Positions 33,302 through 44,751 of a DNA stretch of 64,000 bases are shown here, piece by piece. Position 1 is the first letter of the stretch; each line of letters starts with the position of its first letter. Origin of the DNA: Antrodiella citrinella (Eukaryota > Basidiomycota > Agaricomycetes > Polyporales > Steccherinaceae). The stretch is from NCBI GenBank assembly GCA_004802725.1, contig SGPM01000041.1, positions 1 through 64,000 on the forward strand, read 5' to 3'. A model generated the notes under the pieces. It was not told the origin of the DNA, searched no databases, and saw nothing but the letters and a program-made list of their open reading frames with translations. The position numbers were made by a program, and so were the translations under genes.

Positions 33302-36180
33302 ATGCCTCTCTTCGTGTCCCCTTCGTCCACTTGCGATGTATGCTTGGCAGAGTACTATACCAGTTTGGAGGAACTAGTCGACGGAGATGGCGTACGCGTA
33401 CCCAGGGAACCACATACCACAAGGGGTTGTGGGCATGTATTCTGCAAGCAGTACGCAGATAGTTTCTTCCAAAAACAAACTATATAACTGACGAGCGTAA
33501 TTAGATGTATCCTTCGATTCAGAGTCAGGTCCTGTCCTCTCTGTCGCAATCCTTATGATCCGGAGAAAGTCTCAAAACTCGCCATCGACAAATACATGGA
33601 GAGTGAGTACGACGGATTTGCCAGGGAAGAAACCAGGATTCTTCGTCTCATTGTGGAAGGGTTCAATGATGGGGCATGGGAGAGCGTTATGGATGAGGCA
33701 CTCACTGAAGCTCAGAGATGGCTCTATGAGGATGACGATCAACACCCTGTGAGCACCTGTTGATTTGGTCGCATGTTGTGTCATTTGATTGACGGAACCC
33801 AGCCAGGAACTCTTCGGAGTGAAGCTGTGGCGACTGTTTATCGTGCTTTATCCAGATATAAGTCGGTAATGCGTCAAACCCTCAGAAATGAAGAAGTGGA
33901 GAAGAGTCTCAATCGGCGGATAGATGCACTCTATCAGGAACTGGAGAAGAATGCATTGGTGGAGTCGAATTTGCTAAATGCGCAAGGTGAACTCGCTGCG
34001 TAAGTACTCTGTCTCCGAATCGAGCGTGATATTTCGCATGCTGACCTGCCTGATCTCATCTGAAGTCAGGTATGCACGCACTAATCCTCACATTCACGAT
34101 ACATCCTCACTCTGTAATATATTAGCTCAAACGAAGCCAAAAGGCACTCTTCAAGAGTGAGGAGGAGGTTAAAAATCACCGACGCGATCTTGCGCATATC
34201 ATGGCCGAGAACAGGCAGCTGAAGAAAAGACAATCTAATCCCTCAAATCCCTTGCCCCCGCCTCCAGTACCTGTAAAGATGTCGCTTGAATGGCTTGCGC
34301 CCCCTCCGTCTCCGATCCCTCCTAGCGGTCGTACGCCCTCACCTCCGCCACGTCATGGACCGCTACAGGCAGGAGCGAACATCAGCATCATCAAACCTGG
34401 CGCTGCGTTGAAATATCCGTCGATGGTTCCCGGTGCTCCTCGTAGCGAGCGGGTCGTCATAGGCGAGGACAACTTTCCGCGTCGAGTGGAGCAACCGCAG
34501 CCGGCTTTCGATCGCATATACCACCATTTCGATGCAAACCAGACACCTACACATCGAAATGCCGTTATGTATGGAGACGCTGGTGGACGGGAGGCCATGC
34601 CAGCTAGCTCTAGGGATGTCTATGTGCCCGAACGCGAGCCCGAGCGGCAACTACCCCCCCGCAGCCAGCCCCGTCCGTTTCCGAACGCAGCAGCCATCGA
34701 ACGTCTACCTCCAGCTCCTGGTTTGGGCCTACTCGATTCAGCCCCTTCTAATGCGTCGGGCAGACGGCTGTCGCATACTCCTGCACCTATACCCGGCCCC
34801 AGCGGCCATTCATCTTCCTCTCCTCCGGCCGATACTGATCAGTTGGGCCTCTATTCCCCTACTTCCACCTCCTCCAGGCGTCGTGATCCCCGCAACGGCA
34901 CGACAGCCCCTCCTGCACTTGTTCCATACTCACAAGGTCCCGCCATGTTATCTGAGCTGAGCTTAGGGCTGGCTGAAATGCCAGCACCGATAGATGTACC
35001 CGATTCGCAGGGTGTCTCAGCGACGTCCAGTCTAGGAGATCTGAATATCTTCGGCCTGCGGAATATGCCAGCCCCCGCTTTCCTACCTGTGACCAATGTT
35101 GCTCCCTCCTTGCAGAACTCGAGCGCAGTTAACGTGACGTCCTCCAGGAACTCAGCCTCACCGAATGTCGCGTCTACAAGAAACACACCGAACGCCTCAT
35201 CTTCTCGACTTGCAAACGCCAGCAACGTCTCCTTGGCGCGGTCGCAGTCTTCTGCGGAGGGACCGAGACCTATTGTGTCTGCCCTTGCTGGTTCAAGGAA
35301 TGCTAGCTCCGTTTCTGTGACGGCACCCAGGATACAGCGTAGAAGGGTTTCGTTCGATCCGGAGGCTCAGACTATTCAAAGTGTGGACGTCAATGACGTC
35401 AACGGTCGTGGTGGTACAGTGGTCCCTGAGGCCCGGGAATCGCAATCCCTTTCCCGCGAAGGCAGCTATATAATGGACATAGATGAACCGTTTCCGGAGA
35501 CTAGTCTTGGCCTCGCCACTTCAGGCCAAACTATCCACGGGCTAGAAGAGCTCAACCATGTCAGTCGCAGTCTGTCATCTCTGGCTGACAACACCGAAGA
35601 GCGTCGTCAGTCTCGTACCCATGTCCTTGACCGTAGTCCACGTGGCTCGCGCGACTCAACTGCATATGTCGTGGAGCGAGCCCCCGACCGCTCACCGATA
35701 GTTGGTTCCTCCTCTGGTCATTCAGGAGGTGGAGGGCGTCCAATGTCGACTGCCGGTACTTTGGGTGGTATCTACCGAGATACTCGCTCCTCCTCTTACG
35801 TCAGTCTTTCAGCAGCGCCTCGACCCATTCCCCTCGCTTCCCCTCGTCCTATTGACGTGCGTCCCGCTGCTGTCGCCCACATATACGATCACGATGCGGA
35901 CAGCTCACCGGTATCATCCGGGAGCAGTGGCAGCAGCCGACGCCACTCGACGAGACGCGACTCTTTGCCCACTGCTGCTGCTGAGCGTTCCTACGAATCA
36001 TTAGGCGGAGGAATCGAGGGACTGAGCTCTTCATCTCTGCTCCTCAACTTCCACCCCATCGGGCCTGGAAACTCAGAGGCTACCACCTCGAATGGTGATC
36101 CTTCTTCCATCTATGCACCGCGTCCCAGCAGACACGGCTCCAATAATCCTGCAGCATGGCTCTCTCGCAACTTCCATTAA
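33302..36180 (+). CDS. RING finger / coiled-coil protein with disordered tail (copy 2)
   Basis: Probable E3 ubiquitin ligase, paralogous to the divergent gene at 28535-30786. Exons 33302-33450, 33505-33748, 33803-33999, 34066-34069 and 34126-36180 give 882 aa. The RING ligands are C11, C14, C43, H45, C48, C51, C60, C63, with a longer first loop than copy 1. A coiled coil follows (EVEKSLNRRIDALYQELEKN; then KSEEEVKNHRRDLAHIM). The roughly 650-residue tail is rich in Pro, Ser and Arg, with Asn/Ser-rich imperfect repeats near 35070-35230, and should be disordered. The microexon TCAG at 34066-34069 is required for frame. Function beyond ubiquitin transfer is unknown. Confidence 0.8.
34066..34069 (+). 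other. Predicted 4-nt microexon
   Basis: TCAG, flanked by CATCTGAAG and GTATGC. It turns GC|T CAG into Ala-Gln and puts the following long exon in frame (ELAAQLKRSQK). Same place, size and phase as in the divergent paralog. Confidence 0.65.
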
Positions 36181-36691
36181 TACACTCAATACCCCATTAC
36201 ACGACGTCGCCGTTACATCGGCGTTCTTATCACCCACGATATACCTCCTGACATCTCATTCTCTCGCATTCTACAGTTATTCTCTCTCTATCTCCCCGGA
36301 ATCTGCTATATATCGCTCTCATCGTTATTTGTACTCGTTTCCGTCATAGCATGTATTGCATCATGTATCCTCCCGTCTGGCCGCTGTAGCACCCACCCAC
36401 GACTCTTACTATAGCCCTTCTCGTGCTTTAACTACTTGCACCGTATTTACTCTACTTGTCTCTTGTTTCGACTCTGCTCCCAATCTGTGGCATGCTGTGG
36501 TCGGCAGTTGCATGTATTTCTCCGTAATGACAGTTCTTACATAAACAAATTCAATGTACTGTGTGCGTCGTACAACTACAGGGTGTGTACACGAGGGTAT
36601 GGATGGCATTGTACTATGACAGCTACAACGATAGGTAGAGCGAGATGATATTATAAGAGAATAAATATACACAAGGCTCGACTCGCAAGGT
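36181..36691. other. 3' flanks of convergent genes
   Basis: About 510 bp, pyrimidine-rich in its first half and containing both 3' UTRs. No gene recognised. Confidence 0.4.
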
Positions 36692-38278
36692 CTACTTGAA
36701 GTCCATATCGTCGGGAACGATGAACGAAGTACCAGTAGATGCCAACGCGTGCAATTGCACGGAATTCACGGAGTTGGTTTGGTCCGGAATCTGGCCCGGC
36801 AGCCACGGGGAGGCGAAAGAGCTTTGGCGCAGTGCTTCCACACGAAGCGTCAGCCGCGACATGGTGACGCTGATCAATGCCCAGATGAAGCTGTGAAAGA
36901 GTCAAAGAGACGGTTCAGCGTTAGGGGATGTGTAGATGGGAGATCGACTTGCAAGATACCAAGGAACATATCGGCGGCCTGGAAAATGAGAAAGAGGGGT
37001 GGTTCATTAGAAAGAAATCTCGAATAGTGATAGTATTGTTACTTACACCCAATCTGATGGACAGTATCAGGTTGATGAGCCGGATAACTGGGCGGTGACG
37101 GGTGAGTAAGTATCGTGCTCCGGACGAATTGGTGGACCGGAGGAACTTACAAAAGAGAACCTGCCATAACGATCAACATCAGTGTGAGTGCATGTGCAGC
37201 AGTACTATAGGGGCAGCGCTCACAATATTAAACACGGCACCATCTCTATTCAGTTCGTCCAGTAACTGAATACCGTGATTTCGCCGATGGGGTCGATCCA
37301 AAGCATTGAAGACGACCAAACAGAGAGTATAGATGTCGAAAGCCATCTGTGATGGAACGATGAGCGGAGAGCGGCACCATGAGGCTGAACAGACCTGACC
37401 ATAGAAGCCCAAACTCCGACGTAGGTTGTTGGCTTTTTACTGAACATACAGGTGTTGACGAGGCCGACATATGATACAGTCTCTATTGACGAAGTTTATT
37501 CCATTGACTAAATCGGAAAAAAAATCCAGATGGGAGACGTACCATATAGCGTCTTGAACGTGAATCCGAACATTACGAATAACGTGCCGTAGCATACAAC
37601 AAACCCTCCAACAAGGGCATACATAGCACCCTTGCGCTGATCCCAAAGCGAATAAATACGTAGGACAGTGTATACTAAATAAAATTGTACAAATAAGCAC
37701 AGCGAGAAGGATCGATGTCAGATGAATGACGTACCGTTGCTCAATGTCATGGTCAAAATGGCAAGGACACCAACGATTACAGTGAATCCTTTACATCTGT
37801 AGAGCTGCTCAGCCTGATGATAAATCATATCTACCCGAATGGAAGGACCTACGTCTGGAGAATTACTGTTAGTGAGAGACTTTACAGAACGGAGAAAATC
37901 GCATACATCATCGGTCAAAGCAGGGTGAAATCCGCCAAGAACTGTAGAGCAATCAATGAGTTACGGTCGAATCCTCAAACGAGATCTACACTCACTGTAG
38001 GAGACGTAAACGAGAGCTGCTTCTACACCGTAACGATTAAAAATGTACAGAACAGGAGTAGGTCCCCATTTTGGTCGCCACCAAATGAGCGCGACCTCTT
38101 GAGGCAAAGTCAAATAATGATCGTAAAGAGCACATATCATACCGGCCGCTGTATAGAATACGATTAGCTTGGCAGTATCGACCCGTTAAGTGTACAATAA
38201 CTTACCTGCGAGATACTTAGTCGCCAGAAGGGCATTGACCAGTCCGGTCACCTCGGACAGACTGGAAACCTGGTCCAT
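36692..38278 (-). CDS. DUF6533-like multi-pass membrane protein 1
   Basis: Basidiomycete-specific seven-helix-like membrane protein of unknown function. The reverse-strand start at 38278 gives MDQVSSLSEVTGLVNALL. The next exon has the family hallmark ALYDHYLTLPQEVALIW, then KWGPTPVLYIFNRYG. Further hydrophobic helices follow: FTVIVGVLAILTMTL, MYALVGGFVVCYGTLFVMF, ETVSYVGLVNTCMF and VLFVIRLINLILSIRL. The reading ends in SRLTLRVEAL plus a Ser/Asn-rich tail. At least nine exons, including a 10-nt one (about 37160). The last two junctions (around 36930-37040) could not be resolved without a frame conflict, so the C-terminal model is approximate. Confidence 0.65.
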
Positions 38279-39952
38279 CGGGAAAGGTGGAAGCAAAAGT
38301 CAAACGAGGAGGCATAATCGAAGACTGCATCTTCATGTATGTTCCCGGCGGTTGGTGGTCGCCGCACGAAGATCAGAGGCAGTGACATCGTTTCTGACCG
38401 AGGATTGATGATCTGGTGAGTTCTCGCCACCTCCACTGGCACCATTTTGTGGTGAGGGATAGTGCAACGTTGCGATCAACGGTGGACATCACATTGACGG
38501 GGAGGACTCCGTGGTCTGCCGACCTCATCCACAGGGAGGACTTCATGGACTTCAACAAAAAAAGCCACGAGATGCCATGGCAAAATTTCCGTGAGGGGAT
38601 AAGAAATGATAGAGGCCTATCAGAATCTCTATTCAAGGGCTATGTTGCGAAAATATCAACGAGTGATATCAATCCCATAAGGGCCTGTGGCGCAGCACAT
38701 AGTCGCAGTGTGCGGAAAGGAAGGGCTCACAGCAGGAACACACGTTAACGTTGCACAAAGCCTGAGGCAGCGATCAAACCCGAGAGGGCAAATTTTGTTC
38801 GGGGAGCTTTCTGTTCATCCGGATCCCGAGCACAATCTTCGACATGACTCTCCGAGCGTATATCAATCAGAAGTGCAGCTCAACCGGAGAGTTGGAGACT
38901 GACCGGCTCCGACCCAGGCAGACCGCCTCTGCGTTCTTTATATGCCTCTGGCACATCCGTTGGAGACTCATACTTATCGCGACACGTTCAAGTACTGCAA
39001 CATCGACACTATGAACCTTGTACATAGTAGCTGGAAAGGAAGATGTCTTGAACTTCAAGCTTCAAGTTCAAACGTTCAAGTTGCACACCAGTCACCCGTG
39101 ACGTAAAAAATAATGATAAGTCTGGAATTTAACCTCAATTGTCGGAATTTTAGCCCAATATTTTGATGGCTTCAAGCTTCAGGCTCTGACATGGCATATT
39201 TCAGCGACTTGAATGAACACTGCTCGCCGCGCCATGTACATGTAGTATGCGGGATAGAAATGCCCGGCCCCATTGACGGGGATCCGGTTGAATAAAAATA
39301 AAAATAAAAAAAGAATGAACACTGCTGTGGCCTAACCCCTCCCCTTCCCTTCTCCCCTCCACTCACTATTCATTTACCTACGTATCCACCTTCCTTTTGC
39401 TACCCATCCTTCCATCCACCTTCCACTTCTAACCCTTTCACTACCCATTCCACCATTCCATCTCACTTCCCGGCGTTCAGGTAATACGATGAACCACACT
39501 ACAGACCTGATTACACTTCAAAAATTCATCTTCGACAGAGGTGCCCAATATCTGTGGCTGGCGACTACTGGAATCCAAGGAGCGCGAGTGAAACCAAGTC
39601 GAACCCTCACAATTTAGGAGATCGCTTTTTGTATAGCCTCACAGAATTGGAACTTGTCTCAGGGACATCGTCGATTGCAGTGCGCAGACTAGCAGAGGAC
39701 GAAAGAGCAGCGATGCAATATGACTCTTACCCAGGTTTTTGCGAGCACGACTTGTGTTGAGGCACTTTCGAGCGATGCGAGACTTCATACATTGTGGCGT
39801 TACAGAACACAAAAAGACAGGAGCGCAGCCACGGGGTAGGTCTTTTGGACCCACTGCGTGCTGCGCGACGACATATGGATCATTGGGCAACATAGCATAC
39901 ACTCCATGGACAGGTAGATTTTGAGCAACTCCTCTCCAGCGTGATGATAAGT
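38279..39952. other. Gene-free stretch with simple repeats
   Basis: No credible coding frame. Holds a near-palindrome at 39048-39071 and an A-rich AATAAAA-type tract at about 39285-39315. Confidence 0.4.
39048..39071. repeat. 24-bp near-palindrome
   Basis: TTGAACTTCAAG/CTTCAAGTTCAA is a palindrome except for two symmetric C/G positions. A related GCTTCAAGCTTCA lies about 100 bp further on. Role unknown. Confidence 0.45.
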
Positions 39953-40629
39953 CTAGAGACGACGACCACGGCGACCACCCTGTACATTCCAATGTTAGGA
40001 TCTCCATACACCGCCCAAAATTCAGTGAAAGACGTGCCTTGCGACGAGTAGAGTCAGTAGGGACGGGGGTAACATCCTCAATACGTCCAATACGCATGCC
40101 AGCACGGGCAAGCGCACGGAGTGCACTCTGGGCACCAGGTCCAGGGGTCTTGGTGCCTGTACCACCAGTAGCCCTCAGCTTGACATGGAGGGCGGTGATA
40201 CCGACTTCGCGGCAACGGGTGGCGACGTCCTGAGCAGCCAACATGGCAGCGTACGGGGAGGATTCGTCACGATCAGCCTTGACCTTCATACCACCTGAGA
40301 AGTCACGTCAGCGCCTACGATACAAAAAGGAAAGGTCGTGTGCGTACCTGTTACACGGGAGATGGTTTCCTTGCCAGACAGATCGGTGATGTGGACGAAG
40401 GTGTCGTTGAATGAGGCGAAGATGTGGGCGACACCGAAGACGAGCTCGCCCTCAGCGACCTGGGGACCGAGCGAGACGGTGGCCTCTTCTCTGGGCGCTT
40501 TAGCTTTTTTGGGAGGCTACAGAGCAACATCCAATGGTCAGGCTCTCAATCCATTGCATTCTGAATCGTTTCACCGCACAAAACGGATGGCAGCCTCCCG
40601 TATCAAGTCAACGCAACCTAACGTACCAT
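39953..40629 (-). CDS. rps14: Small-subunit ribosomal protein uS11 (S14)
   Basis: Cytosolic 40S platform protein. Reverse-strand exons 40629-40627 (ATG only), 40516-40348, 40294-40038 and 39979-39953 give 151 aa, normal length. Diagnostic blocks are [54 protein letters not shown], and the C-terminus [13 protein letters not shown]. The intron after exon 3 has a GC donor (AAG|GCACGT); only its removal gives the universal C-terminus. The last coding exon is 27 nt including the stop. Faces the F-box-like gene at 40994 across 364 bp. Confidence 0.97.
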
Positions 40630-40993
40630 TTTATAGTCTTGAAGAGGTCTTGAAGAAGAATGGGATGTTGGGCAATGATGGGATACCCAAACGCCAGACG
40701 CGGGCAGTTGTGTGTGTGATGTGTGACACTGAATGTGACAGTTACAATGTCGCGTAGAATAACGTGTTTGTAATGGGTTATAAACCCTCTTCGCCAGTAT
40801 ACTACTCGCCACTTCTTACCCATCATCGACGGACGAGGGTAGTCTTTCTCGTACTCTACACTGTCATTTGTGCAATTTAATTTCGCCACGTTGACTGAGG
40901 ACAGTGGTGGCGAACAGGTGCGAGCGTGAATTATTCGGATTTTTGCAGCGACTGATCACCGCGCCGCTTTTCCAGAAGTTCACTTCGAGCACA
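40630..40993. promoter_or_regulatory. Divergent promoter, uS11 / F-box-like gene
   Basis: 364 bp between opposed start codons, so it must contain the uS11 promoter. No TATA box stands out. Confidence 0.4.
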
Positions 40994-42665
40994 ATGCACA
41001 AAATCTTTCTCATACCAGAGCTGGTGGATCACATTTTACACCACCTCTATAGCTCTGATCTTCTCGACCAAACCCTGGAGACGTCCGTTAATCATGTTGC
41101 TGAGCGTGAAAGGGGCGAGGGGTATCAGGAGGTGCAAGCACTCAGTCTCACTTCTCCATTGTTCCGGGAAGCGACCTTGAACGCGATGTGGCGTACACAA
41201 TATAGTCTGATCCCCATATTACGATCTGTGAACGTTCTTGAGGGTCCTAAAGACTCGAATTACGGGCCTGCATATGTGAGCTTCTTACAGCTTTTCTTCT
41301 TTGCGCTCGAACAGCTGATCATCCCGTCTACAGCGATTTCGCAGAGCTTTGCAGGACGAGGACATCCCCGTAATTACCAAGTACTCCTCAAGGATCAAAT
41401 ATTTGCACTTCACGCCCCACGTGGTACTCGAGGTATCTACAGAACTCGACACAATCCCCTCGTCTGTCGTACTATTCCGGTCCCTGGGGTGTCTAATCGC
41501 TCCATTCTTGGGGTCACCCGAATTTGTGCTTCGTACTACAGGCGACGCTCTCAGGGTTGTTAACATTCCTTTCACTATCCCGACCATGGCTGCATTGGCA
41601 CCACGAGGGACCAATCTGACGTCTCTTACGCTCCTCCCCTGTGGCATGACAGCAGAACAAGCGTCTGTGATTTGCGCTGTAATCCAAAAGGCCGTGCACT
41701 TGCGGAAACTCCGTATCGCGATGGATGCTAGCGGCGTACTCTGGGACGCGGCCTCCCAGTTGCCCAGTCTACAATGGCTGTCTGTCGATTTCGAAAATCT
41801 GCACACGTTCATGCTTGGTGCCAGGTCTACTCGGAGGGTGTTCTCCGATCTAACCTTCCTCGACATCCGAACACCGGAGATCGCATACGCGACTATGCTC
41901 CTCCACGATTCGTTACATCCGCAGCTCCGGCATTTACAATATCTCTCTCAAGCCGAACGCCAAGCGAGTCACGCTCTTGCTACCTCATTATTCGAGGCTA
42001 TCGCGGACTCTTGTTCTCCCGCCGTCCTCACAGATCTTGATTTCTTCATCGAGAACCTAGAGGAGCTCTCCGAAGAACATCTAATTTTCGATCCCATTCG
42101 TTCTTCCGCTCTTCGACCTCTACTTCGCTTCACCCGATTGACTACCTTCTCACTTGATTTATTTTGGAGCTGGGATCTCGATAACTCCCTCATACAAGAA
42201 ATGGCGCACGCGTGGCCTCAATTAAAGGTTCTTCGTCTGGATCCGAACTTCTATGGTCCCCCCGCCGAATCCCGTATCACCCTCCGGGGTCTCGAGCCTC
42301 TCGCGATGCACTGTCCGCATCTCCAGGTCTTTGGCGCTACCATTGATGCTACGACGCTACCCGCAGACGGTCCCCTCCCTATCATCAATACCGGGCAAGC
42401 ACCTCAGTCACCCTTGACTAGTTTACTAGTAGGCGACTCTAAGATCCAGTCGTTCCTCCGTGTGGCTCGCTACCTATCTCGCCTCTTCCCTGCACTGCAG
42501 CGAATACAGACATACGACCTGCTAAATGTCTGGGAAGGTATGGAAGAGGAAGTAGAATTTGCTGGAGAGCTCTGGCGTGAGGTCGTGACCCTCGTACAGG
42601 TCATGGCTTTGGTGCGAGAACAAGAACGCAGGACGCCAAGCGTCAGCGACATCGCCAATGCATAG
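40994..42665 (+). CDS. F-box-like protein with LRR-like body
   Basis: Exons 40994-41275 and 41334-42665 give 537 aa. The N-terminus (IFLIPELVDHILHHLY, then ALSLTSPLFREATLNAMW) has the degenerate F-box texture common in Agaricomycetes. It is followed by KYSSRIKYLHF and a long succession of leucine-rich strands (NLTSLTLLPCGMT; HLRKLRIAMD; LTFLDIRTPE; LKVLRLDPNFYG). It would act as an SCF adaptor if the F-box binds Skp1. The splice joint is supported by loss of frame without it. Intact throughout; substrate unknown. It is a different subfamily from the two F-box-like genes at 3.3 and 7.9 kb. Confidence 0.7.
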
Positions 42666-43424
42666 AATCTGACAGCGGACATGAACTTTGATAAGCTGGA
42701 GTGCTTCAGACTGAGCGCACAGGTTCGACTTGTTCATGGTAGAGGCAAGTACTTTATTCGCTTGAACACCACATTGATATCTGACCTGCTGTAATTGTCG
42801 TATACCGGACACGATAAAGTCAAGTCATCACCGGTCCTGTCGGACAAGTTTGGAGTCGCCGGGACCTCTTCTAACGTTCAATTCTCATGGTGTAGGATGC
42901 CGAGGTGGCGCTTCCGTATCGTTGCCTCCATGCAAGGTGACACGTTGGCGTGCACCGCACCGGTCTTAGTCGATTAACCTACCTCACCGAGATCCGTGGT
43001 CAGCGATTGAATACACTCTCGAATTCTTGCCACCATCTGTGTACTATCTATAACTTCTGACTTGCGTGAGACGTTGTCGCTCTCATGTAAGGTCCAATCA
43101 TCACGCTGCTATTTATCACCATTGATTCGCAATACCTGTCACACAACTGGTGTACTTGGGTGGCGGTTGGCAGGTGATCTTCGCATTCATAAGCATTCAA
43201 CGCTCAACGTTGGTTCGGTGGTCGACGATGAACGGATTCGTCGTCGCCTTCTGGTTTACGTATACAAGGGTGTTGGATAGATAAGATAACTGATGAACCC
43301 TCGATTATCGCCCAGCGTCATCTGATTCCAGGAGCCCCTCCTATAAAGGCTCTCATTACTTCTCCTCATCTTTCCAACTTACCGTCAACCACCTTCAACC
43401 GACGATATCAGTACTCTATTCGCG
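42666..43424. other. Gene-free stretch with TATA-like box
   Basis: 3' flank of the F-box-like gene and promoter of the small HTH gene. A TATAAAG at 43342-43348 lies 77 bp before the next ATG, a plausible core promoter. Confidence 0.45.
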
Positions 43425-43818
43425 ATGGCCCCCAACCCCCAATGTGCTGCCCTCGCCGCTGCGAAGGAGAAGAAGGGTGAGTGACGGCGCTTTATGCACG
43501 CTGCAACGTACTAATCGAATCTCTCTGTAGGATGGTCCTACGCACAGATCGCCACTGCAATCGGTAAGTCTGAGCAGCACGTCATCGACAGTAAGTCGCG
43601 TACGGTTCTCACCTGCTCTCCAGGACGCTGATCACAATCTACCTTCGCCATAGTCTGCACTGGCAAGGTTACGCCAACCGCCGCCGAGTTCGACGCGATC
43701 GCCAAGGTGCTCGACATCACAGGCCCTGTAAGTATCCATGTAGATCATGTGTCACCTTGACTAACAAGGTGTCTGTCGTTGTTAGCCCCCTAACGATTCC
43801 GCCCACGCTACCAAGTAA
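43425..43818 (+). CDS. Stand-alone cyanase-N-like helix-turn-helix protein
   Basis: 72-aa protein from exons 43425-43476, 43531-43590, 43654-43727 and 43786-43818, all in frame. Its sequence follows the N-terminal lambda-repressor-like helical domain of cyanase (cyanate lyase): AAAKEKKGWSYAQIATAIG, then KSEQHVIDICTGKVTPT, then EFDAIAKVLDI. Cyanase's catalytic C-terminal domain is absent; after LDITGP the protein ends in a short polar tail. It therefore cannot be a cyanase by itself. It might bind DNA or cyanase-like partners, or be an independent fold. An internal GTAAGT at 43564 offers an alternative donor. A TATA-like box precedes it. Confidence 0.72.
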
Positions 43819-44129
43819 ATGTTTCTGAATCGGACTCTTCACGCATAACAGTGTATCACCTTGTACCCTTAAGTCGAATGGTTTAGCATTATCAATAGGA
43901 TATGTAAACTACCTTGGGATGGTGGTGAACGTCGTGTAGGTTAGCGTGAGCGTGTAGGAGGGTCCTGGAGAATGTGCGGCGTGAGACTTGCGAGCGGCGG
44001 AAGGCCTCCGGGTGAGCCGTGCCGGTATAGCCGGTAGCGCGACGTCAATTCTCGGCGCCTATGAACACGTCTTGGACTCTTGGTTATCACATCCTACTGT
44101 TTTGAAACAGACCTATATCGTTTCGACAA
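43819..44129. other. Intergenic
   Basis: 311 bp. 3' UTR of the HTH gene and promoter of the SRPBCC gene. Nothing recognised. Confidence 0.45.
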
Positions 44130-44751
44130 ATGGCAAACGTACCACCTTCTGCCGACTCTGGATGGGCAATAACTGTTTCACAAGTAATCGATGCGCCTGT
44201 GCAGAGAGTCTGGGAAGTCCTGTTGGACTTTCCCTCATATCCTGAATGGTGCGCACACTGTTTCGCATGTTCTATTTGTGTAACTGACCTCCATGCAAAG
44301 GAATCCATTCGTGTACATTTGACTGTTCCGTTCTACGAGTCGCTTGCTCATTAGTATCTCTAGGCGCACACAAGTCGTGACTGACAAGTCGCAGCAGGTC
44401 CTGGAGAACCAAACCGCCGTGGAAGGTGCCATCCTCAACATGACCACGCACATTCCGCCTACCATGACCCCCCAAACACGGCCCAACCATACCCACGTCA
44501 CCATCACACACGTTGACCACGAAAATCACCGCGTCTCCTGGGCGTTGGACTCCATGCCGTCCTGGCTCCTGCGGTCCGTTCGGTGGCAAAGCGTGACCCC
44601 TGTGGAAGGCGGGAAGGCGAAGTACGAGAGCATAGAGGTGTTCAATGGGCTGCTGGTGATTTTCATAAAGTGGTTCATCGGGACGAACTTGAAGAAGTCG
44701 TTTGACGGTATGGCGGATGGGTTGAAGGCAAGAGCAGAGCAGAGTTCGTAA
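44130..44751 (+). CDS. SRPBCC/START-like ligand-binding protein
   Basis: Small helix-grip-fold protein of the polyketide-cyclase/dehydrase-like group, which binds hydrophobic ligands; the ligand is unknown. Exons 44130-44248, 44301-44312 and 44364-44751 give 172 aa. The start of the fold is typical: SQVIDAPVQRVWEVLLDFPS, then YPEWNPFV. The 12-nt second exon completes the WNPFV motif. The C-terminal helix covers FNGLLVIFIKWFIGTNLKKS through MADGLKARAEQ. No signal peptide, so cytosolic. The frame is intact. Confidence 0.8.
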
